From Anaerolineaceae bacterium (GTDB lineage Bacteria > Chloroflexota > Anaerolineae > Anaerolineales > Anaerolineaceae), in the NCBI GenBank assembly GCA_011620505.1, contig WOZA01000081.1, forward strand, positions 1 to 26,053: 26,053 nt of DNA, in the 5' to 3' direction. Both the position numbers and the translations under genes were made by a program. How positions within the stretch are numbered: position 1 is the stretch's first letter; each line of letters starts with the position of its first letter. Below are positions 1 to 7,388 of this stretch, piece by piece. A model generated the notes under the pieces. The model was not told where the DNA came from. It made no database searches and saw only the letters and a list, made by a program, of their open reading frames with translations.

Positions 1-41
1 CTTTTTCTTTATTTCCGATCCGTGACAGAACCTATTTGGGG

Positions 42-47
42 TATACT
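42..47 (+). promoter_or_regulatory. Candidate -10 element (TATACT) of the acetyl-CoA synthetase gene
   Basis: TATACT matches the bacterial -10 consensus at 5 of 6 positions and is preceded by GGGG, as in several other candidate promoters of this window. A transcript would start near 54 and give a leader of about 35 nt containing GGAGG at 79-83. The best -35-like match (GTGACA, 22-27) is only 14 nt away, too short for a standard spacer, so only the -10 part is proposed. Confidence 0.4.
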
Positions 48-88
48 AACCACTTGGAAAACTAAACAAATTACTTCCGGAGGAAAAA

Positions 89-2197
89 GTGGATCCAATT
101 ATTAATGCTGTTCTCAAACCCAAGAGCATCGCTGTCATCGGTGCATCAACCAACCCCGAGAAGATCGGTTACAAAGTTGTTGAAAACCTCAAAAACTGTG
201 GTTATCAGGGCGCTGTCTATCCGATCAATCTCGAAGCTGAAGAAATTTTGGGCTACAAATGCTATCCGAACATCAAGGATGTACCTTTTGTAGTCGACAC
301 CGCCGTTATTACCGTTCCGGCCAAGATTGTGCCAAAGGTTGTTCTGGAAGCTGGCGAAAAAGGCGTGAAGGGTCTGAGCATCATCACCTCCGGTTTTAGT
401 GAAGTGGGTGATCACGCACTTGAGGACGAAATTGTCCGAATTGCCCGTGAGTATGGCATGCGCATCATCGGTCCGAACATCATCGGCGTGCTCTCAAACA
501 GCGACAAGATGAATGCCTCCTTCACCAACTTCCTCCCGCTCGAAGGCAAGGCCGCTCTGGTCTCCCAAAGTGGTGCACTTCTGATCGCCATGGACGCCGC
601 CACCTACACCCGCCGTGTTGGCTTCGACAAGATGATCTCCATCGGCAACCAGGCAGACCTCGACTTCGCTGATCTGATCGCCTATCTAAACGAGGACGAA
701 AACACCACCTGTATCACCCTCTACATTGAAGGTATCAAAGATGGTCCGCGCTTCATGGAAGAAGCCCGCAAGTGCACCAAACCGATCATCGCCCTCAAAG
801 CTGGTTCCTCTGCCCATGGCGCGGCCGCTGCCGCATCTCACACCGGCTCGTTGGCTGGTAGTGCCAAGGTTTACGAAGCGGCTTTCGAGCAGGCAGGCGT
901 TTCCCAGGCGCAAGATCTGAATGACATGTTTGATACCACCCTGGCGCTCTCCCTGCAGCCCACCATGAAAGGCGACAACCTCCTGATCGTCACCAATGGC
1001 GGCGGCGTTGGCGTTTTGGCAACCGACGCAGCCGAAAAATACGGTCTGCCCCTCAAGTTCGCTCCTGAAGACGTGCAGGCTGAATTGCGCAAGCATATGC
1101 CCTCCTTCGGTTCTGCCAAGAACCCGGTAGATATCACTGGTCAGGCTGGTTTGGAAGGCTACTACGAAGGTGTCAAATATGCCTACGCACACCCCTGGGT
1201 CGATGGAATGGTTGTGCTTTATTGCGAAACCTCCGTCACCAACCCGCAGGAAATCGCCGAAGCTATTTACAATGCCCTGCAGGAATCTGGTGCAAGTGGC
1301 AAACCTGTGGCTGTCTCCTTAATCGGTGGTGAGCGCTGCGAAACTGCAATGAAATGGCTGATCGAGCGTGACATCCCTACTTACAACGCCCCCGACCTGG
1401 CTGTCAAGGCTATGGCATCCCTGCGCAAACAGGACCAAATGCTGAAAACCGCTCACAATGGCATGTACAAACCCACCAATGTTGACAGCGAAAAAGCCCG
1501 CCAAATCATTGCCGCTGCCCGCGCCAAGGGTCGGGACGCCCTTACCGAAGTCGAAGCTAAGCATGTCTTCAAGGCTTACGGATTGCCCGTAACCTCGACG
1601 GACCTTGCTAAGACTGAAGAAGAGGCGATCCGCATGGCCCAGGAAATCGGTTTTCCGGTTGTAATGAAGATCGTCTCCCCCGATATCCTGCACAAGTCCG
1701 ACGCTGGCGCCGTCAAAGTCAATATCAAGAACGAGGAGGGTGTCCGCGATGCCTGGAAGGTTATCATGGAGAACTCCTTGAATTACAAAGCTGATGCGGA
1801 GATTGACGGTGTCGCGGTGCAGGAAATGGCTCCCTGGGCAACCGAAGTGATTGTTGGTTCCGTTAATGACGCCACTTTTGGTCCGACTCTGATGTTCGGT
1901 CTCGGCGGCATCTTTGTTGAGGTCATGAAAGACGTGACCTTCAAAGTTGCTCCGATCGACGAAGCCACCGCTCTGGATATGCAGTCTGAGATCAAAAGCT
2001 CCAAGATCCTGCAGGGCGCTCGCGGTGATTCACCCCGCGATCAGAAAGCGCTTGCAGATGTTTTGGCGCACTATTCCTACATGGTCTACGATCTGCGGGA
2101 TGAAATCGCTGAATCCGACGCCAACCCTGTCATTGTCTACGAAGAAGGCAAAGGCGTTGCGGTTGTGGATGCCCGCATTATTCTGACCAAGAAGTAA
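89..2197 (+). CDS. Acetate--CoA ligase (ADP-forming), fused alpha-beta subunits
   Basis: The enzyme converts acetyl-CoA (or another acyl-CoA), ADP and phosphate into acid, CoA and ATP, a cytosolic substrate-level phosphorylation step ending fermentations. The 702-residue chain joins both subunits. The N-terminal CoA-binding Rossmann domain has SIAVIGAS (residues 13-20). The succinyl-CoA-ligase-like domain carries the phosphorylatable histidine in SHTGSLAG (His251). The C-terminal ATP-grasp domain, from about residue 475, has SPDILHKSDAGAVKV and GLGGIFVE. Separate alpha and beta chains are known in archaea such as Pyrococcus; one-chain forms occur in many bacteria. The GTG start at 89 is chosen for GGAGG at 79-83 with 5 nt spacing. 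The gene stands alone ahead of a hairpin. Acetyl-CoA is the default substrate; branched or aryl acyl-CoAs cannot be excluded from sequence. It complements the ferredoxin oxidoreductase encoded at 17498-20354. Confidence 0.93.
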   Translation: MDPIINAVLKPKSIAVIGASTNPEKIGYKVVENLKNCGYQGAVYPINLEAEEILGYKCYPNIKDVPFVVDTAVITVPAKIVPKVVLEAGEKGVKGLSIITSGFSEVGDHALEDEIVRIAREYGMRIIGPNIIGVLSNSDKMNASFTNFLPLEGKAALVSQSGALLIAMDAATYTRRVGFDKMISIGNQADLDFADLIAYLNEDENTTCITLYIEGIKDGPRFMEEARKCTKPIIALKAGSSAHGAAAAASHTGSLAGSAKVYEAAFEQAGVSQAQDLNDMFDTTLALSLQPTMKGDNLLIVTNGGGVGVLATDAAEKYGLPLKFAPEDVQAELRKHMPSFGSAKNPVDITGQAGLEGYYEGVKYAYAHPWVDGMVVLYCETSVTNPQEIAEAIYNALQESGASGKPVAVSLIGGERCETAMKWLIERDIPTYNAPDLAVKAMASLRKQDQMLKTAHNGMYKPTNVDSEKARQIIAAARAKGRDALTEVEAKHVFKAYGLPVTSTDLAKTEEEAIRMAQEIGFPVVMKIVSPDILHKSDAGAVKVNIKNEEGVRDAWKVIMENSLNYKADAEIDGVAVQEMAPWATEVIVGSVNDATFGPTLMFGLGGIFVEVMKDVTFKVAPIDEATALDMQSEIKSSKILQGARGDSPRDQKALADVLAHYSYMVYDLRDEIAESDANPVIVYEEGKGVAVVDARIILTKK

Positions 2198-2221
2198 ACC
2201 TTCAACTTAATTCGTAATATC

Positions 2222-2252
2222 AAGCCACTGTTGGTAAAATCAGCAGTGGCTT
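2222..2252 (+). terminator. Hairpin after the acetyl-CoA synthetase gene, likely intrinsic terminator
   Basis: AAGCCACTG (2222-2230) and CAGTGGCTT (2244-2252) form a perfect 9-bp stem with a 13-nt loop, 24 nt past the stop codon. The following tract is T-rich but broken (TTTAATTATT), so termination may be partial. The loop contains TTGGTAAAAT (2231-2240), which resembles an extended -10 element and could serve the next gene. Confidence 0.6.
2235..2240 (+). promoter_or_regulatory. Candidate extended -10 (TGG-TAAAAT) for the HAD phosphatase/L,D-transpeptidase pair
   Basis: TAAAAT is preceded by TGG (2232-2234), giving a TGn extended -10. It lies in the loop of the upstream terminator-like hairpin. 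Transcription would begin near 2247 and leave a leader of about 30 nt before the ATG at 2278. No good -35 is visible. Confidence 0.35.
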
Positions 2253-2277
2253 TAATTATTAAGATTGGAATGGCTGG

Positions 2278-3057
2278 ATGAGTGATATGAAAAAGAGTTT
2301 CCTGATTGACATGGACGGTGTCCTCGTACATGGATCAAAACCGATTCCAGGCGCCAAGGAATTTATCGAAACTTCATTGGATCAAAAACGCAAGTTCCTG
2401 GTTGTGACGAATAATGCGCTCTATACCACGCGCGATCTGGCTCACCTCCTGCAACTTGCAGATTTGGACATCCCTGAAGATAACATCTACACCTCCGCAG
2501 TTGCGACCGCTGAATTCTTAGACGCCCAACTACCACAAGGCAAAGCATTTGTGATTGGTGAGGTCGGGCTAACCGAAGCAATCCACCGTATAGGTTACGT
2601 GCAGACACCGATGAACCCGGATTACGTAGTTTTAGGGGAGACGAAGAATTACAGTTTTGACCAGATAACGATTGCCATCCGCCTGATCAATGACGGTGCG
2701 AGATTCATTGCCACCAACCCGGATCTAACCGGACCAAGCGAGCAAGGCATTATACCGTCAACCGGCGCAATGGCTGCTCTGATTGAAGCTGCAACGGGCA
2801 AATCCCCTTTTTATATCGGCAAACCAAATGCCCTGATGATGCGTTCTGCTCTCAACCACCTCGGGGTACATTCCGAAAACAGTTACATGATCGGCGACAA
2901 CATGCGCACTGATATCCTGGCAGGTATTTCAGCAGGCATGGAGACTGTGCTTGTGCTGACCGGCATGACGAAAGAAAACCATATCTCCGATTTTCCTTAT
3001 CGCCCGAAATATGTGTTTAACTCAATTGGAGACATCAACCTGGAGGATCTGGATTGA
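2278..3057 (+). CDS. HAD-superfamily (subfamily IIA) sugar/nucleotide phosphatase, NagD-like
   Basis: This is a cytosolic phosphatase of the HAD-IIA group, which includes E. coli NagD (UMP/nucleotide phosphatase) and p-nitrophenylphosphatases. All four HAD motifs are visible in 259 residues: DMDGVLV (nucleophile Asp11 and acid/base Asp13), VVTNN (Thr44-Asn46), the lysine of GKPNAL (Lys182), and MIGDNMRTDI (Asp207, Asp212). IATNPD at about 144-149 and STGAMAALI at about 161-169 are typical of the IIA cap type. The length equals the family norm. An internal ATG at 2287 is an equally possible start, since neither has a strong ribosome site. Its stop overlaps the start of the L,D-transpeptidase gene by 4 nt, so the two are probably translationally coupled. 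The natural substrate is not readable from sequence. Confidence 0.88.
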   Translation: MSDMKKSFLIDMDGVLVHGSKPIPGAKEFIETSLDQKRKFLVVTNNALYTTRDLAHLLQLADLDIPEDNIYTSAVATAEFLDAQLPQGKAFVIGEVGLTEAIHRIGYVQTPMNPDYVVLGETKNYSFDQITIAIRLINDGARFIATNPDLTGPSEQGIIPSTGAMAALIEAATGKSPFYIGKPNALMMRSALNHLGVHSENSYMIGDNMRTDILAGISAGMETVLVLTGMTKENHISDFPYRPKYVFNSIGDINLEDLD

Positions 3058-4061
3058 TAGACCTTTCACGACGCGATTTTCTCAAATTCGGTGCCCTGGC
3101 TTTAGGCACTGCGGCGGTCTTACCCAATGCTGAAGCTGGCGCAAGCTGGAGCAAACCGCGTTTTATGCTGGTTGGCGAGAAATCCGGCGTAAGCATCTAT
3201 AAAGAACCGGACGAGTCGAGTGTGATCCTCTACCAGCGCCAATACATGGATATTATTAACGTCTATGAAGAGGTGATTGGTCCGAATGGACCCGCTTGGA
3301 ATCCGATTTGGTATCGCTGCTGGGGTGGCTTCGTCTTTAGTGGGCTCCTCTATGAAGTCAAATACGAATTAAACGAGCCCACAGAACCAAAACGCAGCAC
3401 TGGTCAACTGGCTGAAATCACCGTCCCCTACACCCGCTCGTTCTACCATCAGGCCTACGATGGCTGGGTTCCACTCTGGATGTATTACTACCGCTCGGCC
3501 CATTGGGTCGTTGACGTTGTGCAGGGGCCAGATAAGCAACCCTGGTACAAAATCCAGGACGAGCTTGGACATACAGAAACGATTGTGCGGGCTGAGCATA
3601 TGCGTTTCATTGAAGATGAGGAATTTGCGCCAATTTCTCCGGACGTACCTGGGAGCGAGAAGTCAATTGACGTTTCGCTTCCCCTGCAGCGACTGCAGGC
3701 TTTTGAGGGTGATAACCTGGTGAAAGAATATAAGGTCTCAACTGGCTTCCCCACAGGTGAAGGCCTATACGCAATCAAGACGAAAATGCCGTCCAAACAC
3801 ATGGGTGATGCCGTCTTGAGCAGTAACGTTCGCGAAAGGATCTGGATGGGAGTACCCTGGACCTGTTTCTTTGAAATGGAGATCGGGCTCGCAACGCATG
3901 GTACGTTCTGGCACTCAAATTTCGGCACACCCATGAGTGCCGGGTGTATCAACATGGCAAATGATGATGCTAAATGGGTTTACCGCTGGACTTTACCCCA
4001 GGCCGGACCCGAAGATTGGGCTAAACACGGTTGGGGAACCTCCATCAGGGTCCACAAGTAA
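3054..4061 (+). CDS. Tat-exported L,D-transpeptidase (YkuD domain)
   Basis: The predicted enzyme cross-links or modifies cell-wall peptide stems outside the membrane. The N-terminus has a twin-arginine signal, SRRDFLK (residues 5-11), then a hydrophobic run and a plausible cleavage site after AEA (26-28). Residues about 36-105 and 118-186 look like two SH3-like modules, and the YkuD domain occupies about 205-333. The catalytic region has HG (282-283), His287 and Cys298 in SAGCINM; most family members read SHGC, so alanine replaces the motif histidine. The TTG start at 3054 is supported by GGAGG at 3042-3046 (7-nt spacing), the 4-nt overlap with the HAD gene, and the complete signal it yields. 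The stop codon TAA (4059-4061) directly touches the hemW stop on the other strand. Some YkuD proteins have carboxypeptidase or other roles. Confidence 0.88.
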   Translation: MIDLSRRDFLKFGALALGTAAVLPNAEAGASWSKPRFMLVGEKSGVSIYKEPDESSVILYQRQYMDIINVYEEVIGPNGPAWNPIWYRCWGGFVFSGLLYEVKYELNEPTEPKRSTGQLAEITVPYTRSFYHQAYDGWVPLWMYYYRSAHWVVDVVQGPDKQPWYKIQDELGHTETIVRAEHMRFIEDEEFAPISPDVPGSEKSIDVSLPLQRLQAFEGDNLVKEYKVSTGFPTGEGLYAIKTKMPSKHMGDAVLSSNVRERIWMGVPWTCFFEMEIGLATHGTFWHSNFGTPMSAGCINMANDDAKWVYRWTLPQAGPEDWAKHGWGTSIRVHK

Positions 4062-5234
4062 TTACACGAATTCCTGAAAAACCTGGTTGCCAAGTAGCGC
4101 TCCACCCCTGGTGAGCACCAGATGAGGACCATCGGGGAAGTTCCGCCACTCCGCAAGTTTCCTGGCAATAATTCGTTTTACCTCTTTTGGGAAAACATCC
4201 TGGATCGCTTCACCAAATCGGTTCTTGAATTCAAAGTCAGAAACGCCTTCCCTCGTCAGGCGCATCCCCAACATCATCGTCTCCTGTTGTACAGTATACG
4301 GATCCAACTTGATCGTTTCCACTGCAGCCGGGAAAGTGTCTTCGCCTTTGGATTTCAAATCGCTCATTTTTTGGATGTAATCCTCTATTGAAAACGTATT
4401 GGCTACGCGCATCCCATTGAGGCTGCTATGTGCACCTGCCCCCACCCCGAGGTAAGGCTGGTTCTTCCAATAGATCTTGTTATGCTTTGCCTCAAAGGCG
4501 TCGCTCCTTGCCCAGTTCGAGATTTCATATTGAGAAAAACCTTCCTGAGCCAGGGTATCCATTGCCAACTCGTACATATCAGCACTTAAGTCTTCTGAAA
4601 CAGGTTGGATCTTGCCTGCCTGAACATCATCATAGAGTCGCGTACCGGGTTCAAGTATCAAGGAGTAGAGTGAAAGGTGATCTGGTCGAAGGGCAACCGC
4701 CTGCTGCAGATTTGCCTGCCAGTCTGCAAGGCTTTGCCCCGGGATGCCGAATATCAGATCAAGGCTGATGTTGGTAAATCCTACCCGGCGGGCTGAAAGA
4801 ATGGCGTCGCATGCCTGGGAGGGGTTGTGGATCCTGCCCAGAAGTGCTAGATCACGCTCAACGAAAGATTGGACGCCGATGCTGAGTCTGTTCACTCCAG
4901 CTTCAAGCAATCTGGCAGTAAATCCAAGCGTAAGCGTTCCTGGGTTTGCTTCCAATGAAATTTCAGCCTCATCTGCCAAACCATATTCGCTGCGTACGCA
5001 GTCGATCAGGGCTTCGATCCACTCGACTTTCAATAAAGAAGGCGTTCCACCGCCAAAAAAGATCGTTTCCACCTGGTTCGGCAGATCCTGAAGGCTGGCC
5101 GCCTGGTGCTGTAGTTCTGACATTAATGCAGCATAATATCCTGGCATTAATTCGTCTTTGCCAGCATACGTGATAAAATCACAATAATTACACCTTCTGC
5201 GACAGAAGGGAATATGGAGATAGATACCAAACAT
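4062..5234 (-). CDS. hemW: HemW-like radical SAM protein (heme chaperone)
   Basis: HemW is a radical SAM protein once annotated as oxygen-independent coproporphyrinogen oxidase and now regarded as a heme-trafficking chaperone. The 390-residue product begins MFGIYLHIPF, and the cluster motif CxxxCxxC follows at Cys11, Cys15 and Cys18 in CRRRCNYCDF. The Tyr-Cys-Asp-Phe ending is typical of HemW, while true HemN has a Cys-Gly-Cys ending. FFGGGTPSLL is the SAM-binding glycine motif, and the HemN C-terminal domain closes the protein. The frame stays open for 20 codons upstream, but the family start and a TAAAAT element at 5247-5242 place the start at 5234. With 7 nt between that element and ATG and no ribosome site, the mRNA is probably leaderless. 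No other heme gene is in the window. Confidence 0.9.
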   Translation of the reverse strand: MFGIYLHIPFCRRRCNYCDFITYAGKDELMPGYYAALMSELQHQAASLQDLPNQVETIFFGGGTPSLLKVEWIEALIDCVRSEYGLADEAEISLEANPGTLTLGFTARLLEAGVNRLSIGVQSFVERDLALLGRIHNPSQACDAILSARRVGFTNISLDLIFGIPGQSLADWQANLQQAVALRPDHLSLYSLILEPGTRLYDDVQAGKIQPVSEDLSADMYELAMDTLAQEGFSQYEISNWARSDAFEAKHNKIYWKNQPYLGVGAGAHSSLNGMRVANTFSIEDYIQKMSDLKSKGEDTFPAAVETIKLDPYTVQQETMMLGMRLTREGVSDFEFKNRFGEAIQDVFPKEVKRIIARKLAEWRNFPDGPHLVLTRGGALLGNQVFQEFV

Positions 5235-5235
5235 T

Positions 5236-5264
5236 GAGCCAATTTTACCAATTTCTGTTGGCTC
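5236..5264. promoter_or_regulatory. Divergent hemW / LysM-protein promoter region with inverted repeat
   Basis: The 45-nt gap between the two start codons contains a perfect 7-bp inverted repeat, GAGCCAA (5236-5242) and TTGGCTC (5258-5264), separated by 15 nt. On the minus strand TGG-TAAAAT (5250-5242) forms an extended -10 for hemW. On the plus strand TTACCA (5245-5250) and TATTAG (5268-5273) with a 17-nt spacer are weak promoter matches 6 nt ahead of the ATG at 5280. The repeat may be an operator or simply a hairpin; no regulator is identified. Confidence 0.4.
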
Positions 5265-5279
5265 GGTTATTAGAAGCTT

Positions 5280-6443
5280 ATGAAAAAAATCCAAACTGAA
5301 AAAATTAGTCGAGGGACTCAGAATTGCCCCGTCTGCGGCACCCGGATCTCTGAAAGCGCCACTCGCTGCCTTGTCTGTGGTACAGCTCTTGATGGAGGCG
5401 CCAGTGTAAAGAAAGAAAGCCCGATCGATTCCAAACGCATTCCCGAGGTAAAAGTAAGCCTGGGGGCGTTGATTGGATTGGGGGTTTTGTTTCTGGCTTT
5501 AGTTGGAGTGGTGATTTTTATGGTAATTAACCAGAATCGTGCTGGCACTCCGGCTGCTTTAGCCACCGAGGAACCGACCCAAACGCTCACTCCCACGATG
5601 ACACTCAGCCCTACCAATACTCCGACGCTTCAACCGGAACCCACTTGGACGCCCTTACCGGACCTGGATTACGTGGTAAAAGCCAATGAAACCTGCACTG
5701 ATATTGCTGCCCAATTCCAGGTGTCCGTACAAAGCATCATTCTTGCCAACAACCTGGGTACTGACTGCCTGCTCAGCGAGGGGCGCGCGCTGAAGATTCC
5801 CCAACCAACCCTGACCCCTTCTCCAGTGCCCACTGCAACCCCTGAAGCCATCGGGGTAGCAGCAGATATCTGCACCAACACGGTCTCGATCGTTGTCTCC
5901 TCAAGCGATACCCTGCAAGGGATTGCCTTAAACTACAATGTTTCGATGAAGGACATCCAGGATTTCAATAAACTAACCGATACGATTGTCCGCCAGGGTC
6001 AAACCCTCATCATCCCCTTGTGCGACCGACTTCCTACTCCCGGTCCAACCTTGACCCCCACGCCGTTGCCGCCGTACCCGGCGCCAAACCTGCTCCTTCC
6101 GCGCTCGGGCGCTTCCTTCTCAGCAACAGACGAAGGTGTCACCTTGCAATGGGCCGCAGTGGCAGCCTTGCGCACGAATGAGGTTTATCGGGTAAAAGTG
6201 CAGGATCTTACTTCAGTCGAGGAAAAGATTCTGGTGGCCTATGTCACGGATACCAAGTACATCCTGCCTTCAACTTTCCGCCCAACAGATGGCAACCCCC
6301 ACATCATCCAGTGGAGTGTGACCGTTGCCCGCCAAATTAACCAGGATAATGAGAATCCAATTTATGAAGAAGCCGGTGCGACGAGTGCGTTCAGGGTATT
6401 CAGTTGGATTGGTACCGGTACACAACCAACCACGTCACCTTAG
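5280..6443 (+). CDS. Zinc-ribbon, single-pass membrane protein with two LysM domains
   Basis: The 387-residue protein has an unusual order of parts. A zinc ribbon (CPVCG at 16-20, CLVCG at 30-34) lies in the short N-terminal part. A transmembrane helix follows at about 61-83, then a Thr/Pro-rich spacer (about 97-127). LysM-like repeats lie at about 130-174 and 203-247. A second Thr/Pro spacer (251-267) leads to a C-terminal beta-rich, fibronectin-like region (about 269-380). LysM modules bind peptidoglycan or related glycans, so the C-terminal part is probably outside and the ribbon inside the cell. Cysteines at 139, 163, 198 and 248 bracket the LysM repeats and could form disulfides. The start has no ribosome site and may be leaderless. 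The gene ends 6 nt from the convergent thioredoxin reductase gene. A wall-anchored sensor or scaffold is inference; no enzyme motif is seen. Confidence 0.85.
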   Translation: MKKIQTEKISRGTQNCPVCGTRISESATRCLVCGTALDGGASVKKESPIDSKRIPEVKVSLGALIGLGVLFLALVGVVIFMVINQNRAGTPAALATEEPTQTLTPTMTLSPTNTPTLQPEPTWTPLPDLDYVVKANETCTDIAAQFQVSVQSIILANNLGTDCLLSEGRALKIPQPTLTPSPVPTATPEAIGVAADICTNTVSIVVSSSDTLQGIALNYNVSMKDIQDFNKLTDTIVRQGQTLIIPLCDRLPTPGPTLTPTPLPPYPAPNLLLPRSGASFSATDEGVTLQWAAVAALRTNEVYRVKVQDLTSVEEKILVAYVTDTKYILPSTFRPTDGNPHIIQWSVTVARQINQDNENPIYEEAGATSAFRVFSWIGTGTQPTTSP

Positions 6444-6449
6444 GCGAGC

Positions 6450-7388
6450 TTAAAACCCGCATGACATCGTTTCGAGACAGCGCGTAGCAGAAATTGCTGC
6501 GGCTGCCCCCATCCCCGCCGAGGTGACAACCTGACGAAAATGCGGATCGGCAATCTCGCCGGCGGCAAAAACGCCTTTTTTGTTGGTCTCCATGAGTTCG
6601 TTGACCTTCAACGTGCCACCCGGTTCCATCTCAAGTTGCCCTTCAAAAAACTTGGTATTCGGACTGTGACCGATGAAAATGAAGATACCGTCAGTGGGTA
6701 TGATGTTTTTTTCACCTGTCTTTACATTTTCAACCAGGAGTTCATCCACGCTTTCATGCCCCCTGATTTCTTTGACAACCGAATCCAAAAGAAAACTGAT
6801 CTTTGGGTTGGTTCGGGCGCGATTTTCCAGGATCGGTCCAGCTCGCAAGGTGTCACGCCGGTGAATAATGGTCACACTGTGAGCAAAACGAGTCAGAAAT
6901 ATAGCTTCCTCAAGCGCGCTGTCCCCACCGCCAACAACGTGAATATCCTTGTCTCTGTAGAACCAGCTATCACAAGTGCCGCAGTAAGAAACACCTCTCC
7001 CGATGAATTCCTCCTCACCGGGGACATTGAGCCTCTTGTTGTTTGCTCCCATGGCGATGATCAACGCGTCAGTTGTATAGTCTCCACCATAGACACTTAC
7101 AGTATAGGGGCGTTTTGAAAGGTCAACCGCTTGAACTTCATCAAACAAAAATTCTGTGCCGAAGGCTTTTGCCTGTTCCTCAAAAAGCTGACCAAGCTGC
7201 ATTCCTCCGATCCCATTTGGGAATCCAGGATAGTTTTCGATTGCGTAGGTCAACGACGCCTGTCCATAAAGAACCATCCCGGTTATCACCAGGGGTTTTA
7301 GATCTGCCCGGGCAGCATAAATCGCGGCGGATAGCCCTGCAGGTCCAGCGCCCAGAATAATCAATTGTCTATGCTCAATCAAACCCAT
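6450..7388 (-). CDS. Thioredoxin reductase-like NADPH flavoprotein
   Basis: The protein belongs to the low-molecular-weight thioredoxin reductase family, which passes electrons from NAD(P)H through FAD and a redox disulfide to thioredoxin. The FAD motif is GAGPAG (residues 13-18). The pyridine-nucleotide motif is GGGDSALEEA (153-162), with HRRDTLRA (176-183) carrying arginines that usually select NADPH. The redox pair is Cys136 and Cys139 in CGTCDSWF, where classic enzymes have CATCDG. The C-terminal FAD signature GEIADPHFRQ is present. The length of 312 residues is normal. The start at 7388 has no close ribosome site. A doubtful small frame on the same strand overlaps it by 14 nt and might couple its translation. 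No thioredoxin gene is nearby. A ferredoxin- or other disulfide-reductase specificity is possible. Confidence 0.88.
   Translation of the reverse strand: MGLIEHRQLIILGAGPAGLSAAIYAARADLKPLVITGMVLYGQASLTYAIENYPGFPNGIGGMQLGQLFEEQAKAFGTEFLFDEVQAVDLSKRPYTVSVYGGDYTTDALIIAMGANNKRLNVPGEEEFIGRGVSYCGTCDSWFYRDKDIHVVGGGDSALEEAIFLTRFAHSVTIIHRRDTLRAGPILENRARTNPKISFLLDSVVKEIRGHESVDELLVENVKTGEKNIIPTDGIFIFIGHSPNTKFFEGQLEMEPGGTLKVNELMETNKKGVFAAGEIADPHFRQVVTSAGMGAAAAISATRCLETMSCGF

Noticed and set aside
22..47. Complete -35/-10 promoter made of GTGACA and TATACT
   Set aside because: The spacer is only 14 nt, outside the usual 16-18, so only the -10 part is kept as a candidate.
4062..5294. Oxygen-independent coproporphyrinogen III oxidase (HemN)
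   Set aside because: The cluster motif ends in YCDF, typical of HemW, and the N-terminal extension of HemN is missing.
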